Source: Pedobacter lusitanus
Lineage (GTDB): Bacteria; Bacteroidota; Bacteroidia; Sphingobacteriales; Sphingobacteriaceae
Length of the DNA stretch: 64,000 nucleotides
Direction of reading: 5' to 3'
Assembly: GCF_040026395.1 (NCBI RefSeq)
Contig: NZ_CP157278.1
Location: forward strand, 310,001-374,000
Position numbers and translations under genes: made by a program. Of the stretch, positions 34,038 to 43,111 are shown piece after piece. The number at the start of each line of letters is the position of its first letter. Position 1 is the stretch's first letter. The notes under the pieces were generated by a model. It worked only from the letters and a program-made list of their open reading frames with translations, was not told where the DNA came from and searched no databases.

Positions 34038-34838
34038 ATGATTATAATTAAAACAGAAGAGGAGGTAGAGTTGATCAGGATTAGCGCTACATTAATTAGT
34101 TCGGCCCTGGCTGAAATTGCTAAAGTGCTCAAACCCGGTATGACCACCCTAGATCTGGATAAAATAGCTGCTGAATATATTCAGGATCATGGAGCTGTAC
34201 CTTCATTTCTTAATTATGAGGGTTATCCGCATCATATCTGTACTTCTGTCAATGATGTGGTAGTTCATGGTATGCCGGATCACATACCTTTACGTGATGG
34301 AGATGTGATTTCTGTGGATATAGGCGTTATTAAAAATGAGTTTCATGGAGATCATGCCTATACTTTTATTCTGGGCGATGCAGAACAGGAAGTAATCGAT
34401 CTGGTAAGAGTAACTAAAGAGTGTCTTTATGAAGGGATTAATCATGCTGTGGCAGACAGTTATTTAACTAATATTTCAAGTGCGATACAAAGACATGCAG
34501 AAAGCAATGGTTATGGTGTGGTAAGAGAATATGTAGGGCATGGTCTTGGCCGTTCTATGCATGAACATCCGCAGGTGCCAAATTTTGGAAGGAGAAATGA
34601 AGGAATATTGATGAAAGAAAATCTTGTTCTTGCTATTGAACCGATGATCAATCTGGGTACTAAGGATATAAAAGTATCTAAAGATGGCTGGACAGTCAAG
34701 ACAGCAGATGGGAAACCATCGGTGCATTTTGAACATGATGTTTGTACCAAACCAGAACATGCGTTGATTTTATCTAACTATACGCTGATCGAAATCGCTG
34801 AAAAAGCTAATACTAATCTTAATTCTTCATACTACTAA
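34038..34838 (+). CDS. map: Methionine aminopeptidase, type I
   Basis: This 266-aa cytoplasmic enzyme removes the N-terminal Met of nascent proteins using two metal ions. The pita-bread motifs are CTSVNDVVVHGMPD, GDVISVDIGVIKNEFHGDHA, VGHGLGRSMHEHPQVPNF, NLVLAIEPMI and VHFEHDVC. It starts 11 nt after modC, so it probably shares the mod transcript. It may be a second copy, since Bacteroidota usually keep map in the ribosomal-protein operon; no such operon is in this window. Confidence 0.95.
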   Translation: MIIIKTEEEVELIRISATLISSALAEIAKVLKPGMTTLDLDKIAAEYIQDHGAVPSFLNYEGYPHHICTSVNDVVVHGMPDHIPLRDGDVISVDIGVIKNEFHGDHAYTFILGDAEQEVIDLVRVTKECLYEGINHAVADSYLTNISSAIQRHAESNGYGVVREYVGHGLGRSMHEHPQVPNFGRRNEGILMKENLVLAIEPMINLGTKDIKVSKDGWTVKTADGKPSVHFEHDVCTKPEHALILSNYTLIEIAEKANTNLNSSYY

Positions 34839-35009
34839 TGCATTTTTTCACCTGATGAATGCTTAAAATGAGATGAAATACGTGTAGTGGTGATTTATTA
34901 TCATTTCAAAATCAGGGACAAAGAAAATGTAAACTCTATGTGGAATAGTTTTATAGAATTAGTTTAAGCTAATTCGGCTTGTATGATTCTTTAATCAGTA
35001 TAAATGTCA

Positions 35010-35017
35010 TACTTTTG
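35010..35017 (+). promoter_or_regulatory. Possible -7 element TACTTTTG for mprF
   Basis: This matches TAnnTTTG, 36 nt before the mprF start. The nearest upstream TTG (34979-34981) is 28 nt away, longer than the usual 19-23, so the full promoter is uncertain. Confidence 0.4.
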
Positions 35018-35053
35018 CTACGTTCCTAGAAATTGAAAAAGCGTCACTGATAC

Positions 35054-37648
35054 ATGAAATTACCTGCTCAATATAACCCGGTTCCTTTTATAAAGGATAA
35101 TTATAAAATCATTGCGAGTTATATTTTTACACTATTTTTTATTGGTTTGGGGATCTGGTTTATTCAACATGAAAAAGCAGAACTTCAGCAGGTAAAATAT
35201 CTGGTTTTAACTTCTAAGTGGGATTGGATAACATTCGGAATTGCACTCAGTGTAGTCTATATTTTTATGCACGGACTGATGTATAAATACTCGTTTAGTG
35301 CAGTAGGCAGTAAGGTTAGCCTCATGGATTCGACAATGCTGTATCTGAAAAGAAATTTTATCAGCGTGTTTTTACCAGCCGGCGGGGTTTCCTCTCTTGC
35401 TTTTTTTAGCGGAGAAATTGAACAAAAAGGAGTAGCTAAATCCCAGATCAATTTTGCCTCCTCTATTTATGGCTTTGTGGGTATCCTTTCTGTTGTGGTT
35501 ATGGCTATTCCGGTATTTATTTATGCTATTTTTAAAGGAAGTATAGGCGCTGGTGAATGGATCGGGTTGATTGCTATTTTTGCACTGATAGGAGGGATTT
35601 ATCTCATGTACAGGTCTATTGCTACCAATGGAAAGTTCTATCAGCTATTGATTAAATATATACCCGCAGTAGAAGTCTTTCTGTCTGAATTCAGAAACAA
35701 TCAGATTGAACCACGAAGTTTTATCTGGACCTTTGTTTACAGTATGCTGATCGAAGTAATCGGTGTGGTCCACATCTATATTGCTATGGTAGCACTGAAT
35801 ATAGAACCATCATTGATTATTGCTACGATTAGTTATGTGGTTGGCGTAGTATTCCTGATTATTTCTCCATTTCTGAGAGGTTTGGGGGCCGTAGAAGCAT
35901 CTATGACTTTTATGCTGATTCGTCTGGGTTACTCAGAAGCAGCAGCTGTTTCCGTTACTTTTCTTTATCGTTTCATGGAGTTCTGGATTCCTATGTTACT
36001 GGGGGCATTAAGTTTTCTGGTCAAAATCAATAAATTACTGATGCGGATAGTACCTGCACTGATGATTTTGGCATTGGGCATAGTGAATATAGTTTCTGTA
36101 CTGACACCTGCTATTCATGAGAGATTGGTCTTCCTGAAAAATTTCCTGCCTATTTCAGCTATCGCAGCATCCAACTACTTTGTACTTGTTGCAGGTTTAT
36201 TCCTGCTGGTTACAGCAGCATTTATGCTCAGAGGACTAAAAATGGCCTGGTATTTTGCATTAGGACTTTGTGTGTTTTCTCTGTTTGGAAACCTGACCAA
36301 GGCAATTGATTATGAAGAAGCACTATATTCAGTCATCGTAATTATCGGATTAGTTGCCTCAAGAAAAGAATATTATGTAAAACATAATTCAAGATTGCGT
36401 TTTATAGGTATTCAGACTACTTTACTCAGTGTGGCGGCAGTAGTTTTATATGGAACTGTTGGATTTTATTTTCTGGATGCCAAACACTTCAATGTAGATT
36501 TCGGTATTCTTCAGTCCGTTAAATATACCTTAGAGAATTTTGTTCTGATCGATAGTACAGATCTGGTTCCTCAGGATGCTTTTGCCAGAGGATTTCTTTA
36601 TTCTATAAATATAAGTGGATTCCTTTCCGTTGCTTTTCTTGTTTATACCCTGATCCGCCCATATATTATTAAAGATACTACAGATGAAGAAGAGTTTGAA
36701 TGGGCCAGAACGCAATTGGATAAGTATGGGAATTCTGCAATGGATTATTTTAAAACTTACCAGGATAAACTGATTTATCGATCTCCAGATCTGGAAGGTT
36801 TTATTTCTTACCGTATTGCCGGAAACTTTGCAGTCGTTCTGGAATCGCCGGTTACGGCTCCAGAAAATTTAAAGGCATTTATTAAATCATTTGATAAATA
36901 CTGCTTTGAAAGTGGTATGAAAAGCTTTTATTACCGTGTAGCAGAAGAACATCTTGAACCTTTTATTAAAAGCGGTAAGAAGAGACTATTTCTGGGGCAG
37001 GAAGGGGTAGTTAATCTAACGACTTTCACACTCGATGGCGGAAATAGAAAATCAATCCGTAATGCCCTGAAAAAAGTGGGCGAAAAAGGATTCCATAGTA
37101 AGATATATGAAGCTCCCGTTAAAGACGGTTTACTGCAGAAAATAAAATCTGTATCTGATGAGTGGCTCGAGGAAACAGAAAGAGAAGAGATTGTTTTTTC
37201 TCAGGGAATGTTTAACTGGGAGGAATTGAAAAATCAGACCATTATCACTGTTGAAAATTCAGAAGAAAAAATTGTGGCCTTTTTGAATGTAATTCCAGAT
37301 TATGCTAAAGGTGAAGGTACTTATGATTTAATCAGAAAAACCAGTGATGCACCAAATGGAGTTATTGACTTTATCCTTGTAGAATTGTTTAAATATTTAA
37401 AAGAGAAAGGCTATACCTCTGTAAATATTGGTTTTGCACCACTTTCAGGTCTGATGGATCCGAAAAATCTTCCGGAACGCTCTCTGAAGTTTGCGTACGA
37501 AAAAATTAAATCTTTCTCTCATTACAAAGGATTGCGGGATGCAAAAGATAAGTTTTCACCTGTATGGCATAATAAATATCTGGTTTATGCCCAGGACTAT
37601 GATCTTATCCAGATTCCTGCAGTGCTGGCAAAAGTGATAAAACCCTAA
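35054..37648 (+). CDS. mprF: Phosphatidylglycerol lysyltransferase / flippase MprF
   Basis: This 864-aa membrane protein transfers an amino acid from aminoacyl-tRNA to phosphatidylglycerol and flips the product, lowering surface negative charge and giving resistance to cationic peptides. The N-terminal half (about residues 20-530) is a polytopic flippase region with many helices and the FLPAGGVSSLAFF and SPFLRGLGAVEASMTF motifs. The C-terminal half is the cytosolic DUF2156 GNAT-like synthase: YRSPDLEGFISYRIAGNF, YRVAEEHLEPF, NALKKVGEKG and YTSVNIGFAPLSG. The amino acid (Lys or other) is not readable. It is followed after 8 nt by an AcvB/VirJ-like hydrolase. Confidence 0.95.
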   Translation: MKLPAQYNPVPFIKDNYKIIASYIFTLFFIGLGIWFIQHEKAELQQVKYLVLTSKWDWITFGIALSVVYIFMHGLMYKYSFSAVGSKVSLMDSTMLYLKRNFISVFLPAGGVSSLAFFSGEIEQKGVAKSQINFASSIYGFVGILSVVVMAIPVFIYAIFKGSIGAGEWIGLIAIFALIGGIYLMYRSIATNGKFYQLLIKYIPAVEVFLSEFRNNQIEPRSFIWTFVYSMLIEVIGVVHIYIAMVALNIEPSLIIATISYVVGVVFLIISPFLRGLGAVEASMTFMLIRLGYSEAAAVSVTFLYRFMEFWIPMLLGALSFLVKINKLLMRIVPALMILALGIVNIVSVLTPAIHERLVFLKNFLPISAIAASNYFVLVAGLFLLVTAAFMLRGLKMAWYFALGLCVFSLFGNLTKAIDYEEALYSVIVIIGLVASRKEYYVKHNSRLRFIGIQTTLLSVAAVVLYGTVGFYFLDAKHFNVDFGILQSVKYTLENFVLIDSTDLVPQDAFARGFLYSINISGFLSVAFLVYTLIRPYIIKDTTDEEEFEWARTQLDKYGNSAMDYFKTYQDKLIYRSPDLEGFISYRIAGNFAVVLESPVTAPENLKAFIKSFDKYCFESGMKSFYYRVAEEHLEPFIKSGKKRLFLGQEGVVNLTTFTLDGGNRKSIRNALKKVGEKGFHSKIYEAPVKDGLLQKIKSVSDEWLEETEREEIVFSQGMFNWEELKNQTIITVENSEEKIVAFLNVIPDYAKGEGTYDLIRKTSDAPNGVIDFILVELFKYLKEKGYTSVNIGFAPLSGLMDPKNLPERSLKFAYEKIKSFSHYKGLRDAKDKFSPVWHNKYLVYAQDYDLIQIPAVLAKVIKP

Positions 37649-37656
37649 TTAAACCT

Positions 37657-39087
37657 ATGAAAAGACTGATTCTTGTCATCGCATTATTTTGTTCCGGCAA
37701 AGCATCTTTTGCGGTAAATAAAGAAGAATCATTGCATTATGGTCCGTTTGGTAAGATAGTAATCTATCATCCTGTTCAAAAACCAACTTCAGTAGCTTTA
37801 TTTGTTTCAGGTGACGGGGGCTGGAAAGATGGAGTAGTTAACATGGCGCAGCGGCTCACTGAACAGGGGGCTCTGGTATTAGGGATAGATGCCCGGAATT
37901 ACAGGAAAGCACTGGCTAAAAGAAAAACTGACTGTTATTATCCGGCTGCAGATTTTGAGCAGCTGAGTTTAATGATTCAGAAGAAATATAAATTCAGCAA
38001 TTATACCAAACCGGTTCTTTTAGGTTATTCATATGGAGCAACACTGGTTTACGGAATTCTGGCTCAGGCACCTGCCAATACATTTAAAGGAGCTGTGGCA
38101 TTGGGCTTTTGTCCTGACATTGAGTCGAAGAAACCTTTTTGTAAGGGAAGCGGACTGACTCAACATGTGCTCAAGCCTGGGGTTTCTTTCTGGCTGGAAA
38201 GAACCGAACATCTTACTGCACCATTTATTGCATTAAATGGATTTAAGGATGAAGCCTGTCCTTATGCAGCTACAGCTTCTTATTTGAAGGATATGCCCAT
38301 GGCACAATTGATTGAATTACCTAAAGTTGGGCATGGTTTTGCTGTTGAAGCAGATTGGTTGCCTGCATTTACAGCGGCTTATCAAAAAATAATCAATACC
38401 CCCTCTTTTGCAGAACGTAAGCAGGGGGAGAATAAAGAGCTCAGGACACAGTCAATTAAGCTCTATGGAGAAGACCTGCCACTAACTATTATTCCTGCTG
38501 CTAAAAAAAATAATCTGCCGTTGATATTTATGATTTCAGGAGATGGTGGATGGACAAGTTTTGACCAGTCTCTGGCGGAATCACTTGCCGAAAGAGGATT
38601 ATCGGTAGTAGGGCTGGATGCCCAGAAATATTTCTGGGATGCCAGAACACCAGAAAAAACTACGGCAGATCTGAGCAAGGCTATTTTGCATTACAGAGAA
38701 CAGTTCAACAAAGACAAATTTGTACTGGCTGGTTATTCTTTCGGTGCTTCAGTTATTCCTTTTGTAGCTGACAGATTAGAGCCTGTCCTGAAATCACATC
38801 TTTCAGCCGTACTCTCCTTATCACCCGATGTCACAGCTGATTTTGAAATTCACGTGCTGGATATGATCAGCCTGGGCAGTAGTACAGAAACATATAATGT
38901 ACAGGCAGAGATGAAAAAAATAAAGAATATTCCAGTAATCAGTTTTTTCGGAAATCAGGAGGGAGGTGATATAGCTGCAAGGTTTATTAAAGCAGGTTTG
39001 AAAACAGAAATTATTCCCGGAGACCATCATTTTGGAGATAACTTTCAGGGATTATCCCTTGATCTTTTGAAAAGTATCCCGCAATAA
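37657..39087 (+). CDS. AcvB/VirJ-like periplasmic alpha/beta hydrolase (putative aminoacyl-phosphatidylglycerol hydrolase)
   Basis: This 476-aa exported protein has the signal peptide MKRLILVIALFCSGKASFA. It is an internal duplication of two VirJ-type alpha/beta hydrolase domains. The first (about 30-245) has LFVSGDGGWKDGVVNMAQ and nucleophile motif GYSYGAT (Ser125). The second (about 270-470) has MISGDGGWTSFDQSLAES, GYSFGAS (Ser361) and GDHHFGDNF. Agrobacterium AcvB has the same plan, is encoded beside the mprF homologue lpiA, and hydrolyses lysyl-phosphatidylglycerol. The 8-nt spacing to mprF here argues for the same function by analogy. Both Ser motifs are intact, so both domains may be active. 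Confidence 0.88.
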   Translation: MKRLILVIALFCSGKASFAVNKEESLHYGPFGKIVIYHPVQKPTSVALFVSGDGGWKDGVVNMAQRLTEQGALVLGIDARNYRKALAKRKTDCYYPAADFEQLSLMIQKKYKFSNYTKPVLLGYSYGATLVYGILAQAPANTFKGAVALGFCPDIESKKPFCKGSGLTQHVLKPGVSFWLERTEHLTAPFIALNGFKDEACPYAATASYLKDMPMAQLIELPKVGHGFAVEADWLPAFTAAYQKIINTPSFAERKQGENKELRTQSIKLYGEDLPLTIIPAAKKNNLPLIFMISGDGGWTSFDQSLAESLAERGLSVVGLDAQKYFWDARTPEKTTADLSKAILHYREQFNKDKFVLAGYSFGASVIPFVADRLEPVLKSHLSAVLSLSPDVTADFEIHVLDMISLGSSTETYNVQAEMKKIKNIPVISFFGNQEGGDIAARFIKAGLKTEIIPGDHHFGDNFQGLSLDLLKSIPQ

Positions 39088-39096
39088 GTTAATACC

Positions 39097-40287
39097 ATGA
39101 ATGCACAGATTTCAAATTTAGCCAGGATAGCTTCAGCACCATCGAGAATTATTATCGGGCTGATGTCCGGAACATCAATGGATGGTTTGGATATAGCCCT
39201 TTGTGAATTTACAGGGGCAGGTCTGAATACTCAGGTTAAGGTGCTGCACTTTATCACCATGGCCTATACGGAGTCCTTTAAAGAAGAACTGAAATCTGTC
39301 TCTTTCAAGTCCCGGGTTGAACTGGAAAAAGTTACCCTGTTAAATGCAGTTATAGGTACTTATTCAGCAAAACTGATCTTACAGGCATTAGATCAATGGA
39401 GATACCCCTTAGCATCAGTCGATCTGATTGCAAGCCATGGACAGACTATTTATCATGCGCCTGTCTCATTACATCAACATAAGGATTTCCCAAATGCGAC
39501 ATTGCAGATTGGTGACGGAGACCATATTGCTGTAAAGACCGGGGTAATCACCATCAGTGATTTTAGACAGAAACATATTGCCGGTGGAGGAGAAGGTGCA
39601 CCTTTAGCTGTTTATGGAGACTATTTGTTGTTTTCAAGTCCAGAAGAAAATCGTATTCTGCTGAATATTGGTGGAATATCAAATTTTACATACCTGCCTT
39701 CAGGAAGAAATCCGGATCAGGTATTTTCTACCGATATAGGTCCGGGAAATACATTGATGGATCAGTATGTTCAGTTAAATTACCCTGGTAAGTATTATGA
39801 TAAAGATGCTGGGCTTGCAAAACAAGGAAAGCCCAATCGGGAGCTGGTAAAGGCACTGCTGAATCATCCTTTTTTTAAACAGCCATTTCCAAGAACTACA
39901 GGGCCGGAATTGTTTAACCTGTCCTATCTGCTTGAAGCGCAAAAAATATCCGGACAACTATCCGTTTCACCTGAAGATGTATTAGCTTCATTGTGCGAAT
40001 TCACAGCTTCCTGCATTGTTGACGCAATTAAATTAGCAATTAATCAGCAATCTTTTCAGGTTTATATCAGTGGTGGCGGAATGCATAATCCTCTGCTTTT
40101 ACAGAAAATTAGTGAAGGTCTGGGGTCTGAATTACTTAACACTCAGGACCTGGGTGTTGATCCTGATGCGAAAGAAGCAGTACTTTTTGCTTTACTGGCA
40201 AATGAATGTGTGGCAGGTGGACAAACTGACTTTGGCCAGCGTCGGGGAATACCCAATGTGACGATGGGAAAAATCAGTCTGCCTTAA
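39097..40287 (+). CDS. anmK: Anhydro-N-acetylmuramic acid kinase
   Basis: This 396-aa kinase recycles cell wall by converting 1,6-anhydro-MurNAc to MurNAc-6-phosphate. It starts with the typical IIGLMSGTSMDGLDIALCEF, then DLIASHGQTIYHAP, LQIGDGDHIAVKTGV, FRQKHIAGGGEGAPLAVYGD, NIGGISNFTYLP and VYISGGGMHNP. It is full length. It lies 9 nt after the AcvB-like gene, completing a three-gene unit concerned with the cell envelope. Confidence 0.96.
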   Translation: MNAQISNLARIASAPSRIIIGLMSGTSMDGLDIALCEFTGAGLNTQVKVLHFITMAYTESFKEELKSVSFKSRVELEKVTLLNAVIGTYSAKLILQALDQWRYPLASVDLIASHGQTIYHAPVSLHQHKDFPNATLQIGDGDHIAVKTGVITISDFRQKHIAGGGEGAPLAVYGDYLLFSSPEENRILLNIGGISNFTYLPSGRNPDQVFSTDIGPGNTLMDQYVQLNYPGKYYDKDAGLAKQGKPNRELVKALLNHPFFKQPFPRTTGPELFNLSYLLEAQKISGQLSVSPEDVLASLCEFTASCIVDAIKLAINQQSFQVYISGGGMHNPLLLQKISEGLGSELLNTQDLGVDPDAKEAVLFALLANECVAGGQTDFGQRRGIPNVTMGKISLP

Positions 40288-40292
40288 ACTAT

Positions 40293-41447
40293 TTATTTAC
40301 TATTGTACAGTGCCGATTGATTCAGTTCTATACAATACTGAGTAATCCAGCTTCCCGCATCATCCACATATAAAATATTAGGTTTATTCTGATGCGTGAT
40401 AGTCTGATCATCAATCCATTTGTTAATCTGCGTTTTCAGCACTTTATTTGCATTTCTGGCATGGGTGATAATACTTTTATGACGGGATAATACATTGGCT
40501 AAAAATACAGCTCCATCAAAAACGGGGCTGTTCTGATCTGATTCAAAAGCATTACATACCATTGCGGCTTCTTTGGCACTTTGGGTGAGCTGCCAGTCTA
40601 AACGGATTAAATCGTTAGCTGCGACCTGTGTTTTTAAGGTGTTAAAGAACACAGATTCTGCCAGAATCAGCTTTTTTAGATTATTAGTAGCTGCATATTC
40701 TCTTCGAAAATTGAGCATTTCATCTGATGCACCAATCATGCTGTTGAATACAATTCCGGGATTGTCAAATTTAGCCGTTTCAAATGCAAGCAGAATTTTT
40801 CCCTTAAGATCAGCAATTTTAATATCTCCCAGTTTTTTATTCCCTGCAATATATACATGATCTTTTCCAATGATATTGACAATTTTCTCTGCCAGTTTCG
40901 GGATTGCAATTTCTTTGGGGCAAAAATGACTGAAAGTGAAAATCAGAAACTCAGATCTGTTCTTTTCGAGGAACTTTTTTGAAGCAAGCAGAGCTGGTTC
41001 CAGTTCTTCTCCGTATCCGCCACCTATAGCATCATCCATACAGTCCGAAGAACTATGTTTCAGGTATAGCGTATCTTTTAAAATGCCGGCACGCAGATCG
41101 AACATTCTGATACCAGAGATCATTTGTTTCTCTATATTCAAAGATTGGGTAAGCGTATTACATTCATTAATTGTACCTTTCTGGCTACCTCCGGTAGCTG
41201 TTAATACAGACATTCCGGCATCATGAGAACCAGGGATAACAATGTCTTTAAGTGTATAATGTCCTTTTGAACTATCAAATATATCGCCCATCCAGTGAGA
41301 GAGATCGATATTTGAACCCATTAATGTATTTTTTTTTACAGTTTGTGCCTGCAGTAAATCAGGGCAGAAGAATAAAGTTAAGATTGAAAAGCAGATTACT
41401 GATTTGAAGATTTTAGAGGAGGAAACTGGTTCTGCAATTTGTATCAT
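40293..41447 (-). CDS. Secreted PLC-like phosphodiesterase (PI-PLC X domain family)
   Basis: This 384-aa protein has a signal peptide (ICFSILTLFFCPDLLQA) and a TIM-barrel PLC-like fold. The first catalytic His lies in IVIPGSHDAGMS and the second in LYLKHSSSDC. The segment GIRMFDLRAGILKDTLYL is typical of the bacterial PI-PLC family. Calcium-independent cleavage of phosphoinositol or related phosphodiesters would be expected, but the substrate is unknown. It is convergent with anmK, with 5 nt between. Confidence 0.85.
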   Translation of the reverse strand: MIQIAEPVSSSKIFKSVICFSILTLFFCPDLLQAQTVKKNTLMGSNIDLSHWMGDIFDSSKGHYTLKDIVIPGSHDAGMSVLTATGGSQKGTINECNTLTQSLNIEKQMISGIRMFDLRAGILKDTLYLKHSSSDCMDDAIGGGYGEELEPALLASKKFLEKNRSEFLIFTFSHFCPKEIAIPKLAEKIVNIIGKDHVYIAGNKKLGDIKIADLKGKILLAFETAKFDNPGIVFNSMIGASDEMLNFRREYAATNNLKKLILAESVFFNTLKTQVAANDLIRLDWQLTQSAKEAAMVCNAFESDQNSPVFDGAVFLANVLSRHKSIITHARNANKVLKTQINKWIDDQTITHQNKPNILYVDDAGSWITQYCIELNQSALYNSK

Positions 41448-41545
41448 TGAATTGTTGTACGTGTTTTGTTAATATAATTGACAATAAAGATATGGATTAT
41501 TGATAGTATTTGTATTTTCATATCCTTTAAGGATTCCCTATTATA

Positions 41546-42982
41546 ATGAAAAAAATATACGCTTTCTTTTTATGTCTTTTGCTTAGTTCTGTTCCTGTAT
41601 TACTAAAGGCACAGGATTCCTATTACTGGACTTCCAATTTTTCACCAGCAGGTTTCTTAACACCCGGTGCTGCCATTGCCAATACAAGAGATAGTGGGAT
41701 AGTATATCTTAATCCTGCAGTTATGGCATGGTCCGATAAAACTGCAACGTCTATATCATCTAACGTCTATCGTTATGATCATTTCAGAATAAAAAACGGA
41801 GTAGGGATGGGAAAAGATCTGGTGGCAAACAGTACCAGGATCGTTCCGCAGTTAGTGTCGAAAACTTTTAAGTTAAACAAACAAGATCCCCTTACTATAG
41901 GATTTGCTTTAATTCAGAATCCACTTCAGGACTTTAATACTTCTCAAAGATTAGATAAAAAGGCAAATGTCCTGAATGATAGCTATAGTCCCGGAGATGA
42001 GGTTTATATAGGGCAATATGACGCGGATTCTAAGGTGACCGAAACCTATGCTCAAATTAGTGTAGGAAAAAGGATAAGCCAGAAACTGGCTGCAGGTCTG
42101 ACTCTTGAAGGAACTTTAAGAAATGCAAGTAATAACTCGAATATCACTTCAAGGGCATTGTATAATACGCCAAATGATCCGGATGTTATATTTCCACCGG
42201 TTGCCAGTAACCAGATTATAACTTCATCAGATTATACTTATGCCGGGGTCAGATTAAAGTTTGGTTTGGCCTATGATTCCGGAAATCATCATTGGGGTTT
42301 GTTGTTAAGTAGTCCTCTGGCTAAATTATATAGCCGTGCAACTTTTATTGCGGATATTAATTCAACTAACCTGACTGATCCGGAAACAGGGGTGGTTAGT
42401 AATTTACTGGCCAGTACCAGGCAGACTAATCTCAGAGCCAAATGGAAGATGCCGCTGAGTCTGGCAGGAGGATATGCCTATGATTATGGCAGAGGTCAGA
42501 TTTACCTGGCTGCAGAGTTTTTTGGGTCGGTAAATTCATATACTATTTTAAAACCAGAAGAAGATTCATTTATCAGAACCGGAAACGGATCAAAATTACC
42601 TTTAGACGGAGCGTTAAATATGCTTGATGGCAGGAAGAAGGTTTTGAATGTGGGCATAGGATACAGTCGTGAAATAAATGAAGTTTTTACGTTGATGTCT
42701 TCTCTTCGCACAGACTTTAATTATCTGAATGAAAAGACAGATGAACAAGGTCATATTTCTCTATGGGATAATTACCACGCACAGATCGGGGGGAATTTTA
42801 AGCGTCGTAAATTTAATCTGCGGGCCGGTTTATTGCTAAGCTATGGCAGAACGGGTAGTTTCAGCCAGCAGGTAAATTTTGATGGTGCGAGCGATAAAAA
42901 TCAGTTGATTGGTGAGTCATTGCAGGTACCTGCGAAATATATATCAACCGGGTTATTATTATCATATATTCATAATTTTTAA
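41546..42982 (+). CDS. Outer-membrane beta-barrel protein (OmpP1/FadL-like)
   Basis: This 478-aa protein has the signal peptide MKKIYAFFLCLLLSSVPVLLKA, then a region typical of FadL/TodX-type barrels (FSPAGFLTPGAAIANTRDSG, IVYLNPAVMAWSD). Alternating amphipathic strands run to the C-terminus, which ends in aromatic GLLLSYIHNF, typical of outer-membrane insertion. It probably forms a channel for a hydrophobic compound; the substrate is unknown. It is transcribed alone. Confidence 0.8.
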   Translation: MKKIYAFFLCLLLSSVPVLLKAQDSYYWTSNFSPAGFLTPGAAIANTRDSGIVYLNPAVMAWSDKTATSISSNVYRYDHFRIKNGVGMGKDLVANSTRIVPQLVSKTFKLNKQDPLTIGFALIQNPLQDFNTSQRLDKKANVLNDSYSPGDEVYIGQYDADSKVTETYAQISVGKRISQKLAAGLTLEGTLRNASNNSNITSRALYNTPNDPDVIFPPVASNQIITSSDYTYAGVRLKFGLAYDSGNHHWGLLLSSPLAKLYSRATFIADINSTNLTDPETGVVSNLLASTRQTNLRAKWKMPLSLAGGYAYDYGRGQIYLAAEFFGSVNSYTILKPEEDSFIRTGNGSKLPLDGALNMLDGRKKVLNVGIGYSREINEVFTLMSSLRTDFNYLNEKTDEQGHISLWDNYHAQIGGNFKRRKFNLRAGLLLSYGRTGSFSQQVNFDGASDKNQLIGESLQVPAKYISTGLLLSYIHNF

Positions 42983-43111
42983 AAACAATGATCCTGATCA
43001 TTAATTTTTACATTCAGGTTTTAAAACATTATTTACTTTTATCTGTCATTAGTCAGGAATCATTATCCGGATTAAGACAAATGATCAGTATAATCTGGTA
43101 AATAATAAATT

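Noticed and set aside
41546..42982. Assignment of the barrel protein to a specific transporter such as a fatty-acid channel
   Set aside because: Only general FadL/OmpP1-like features are visible; no substrate-specific motif supports a narrower name.
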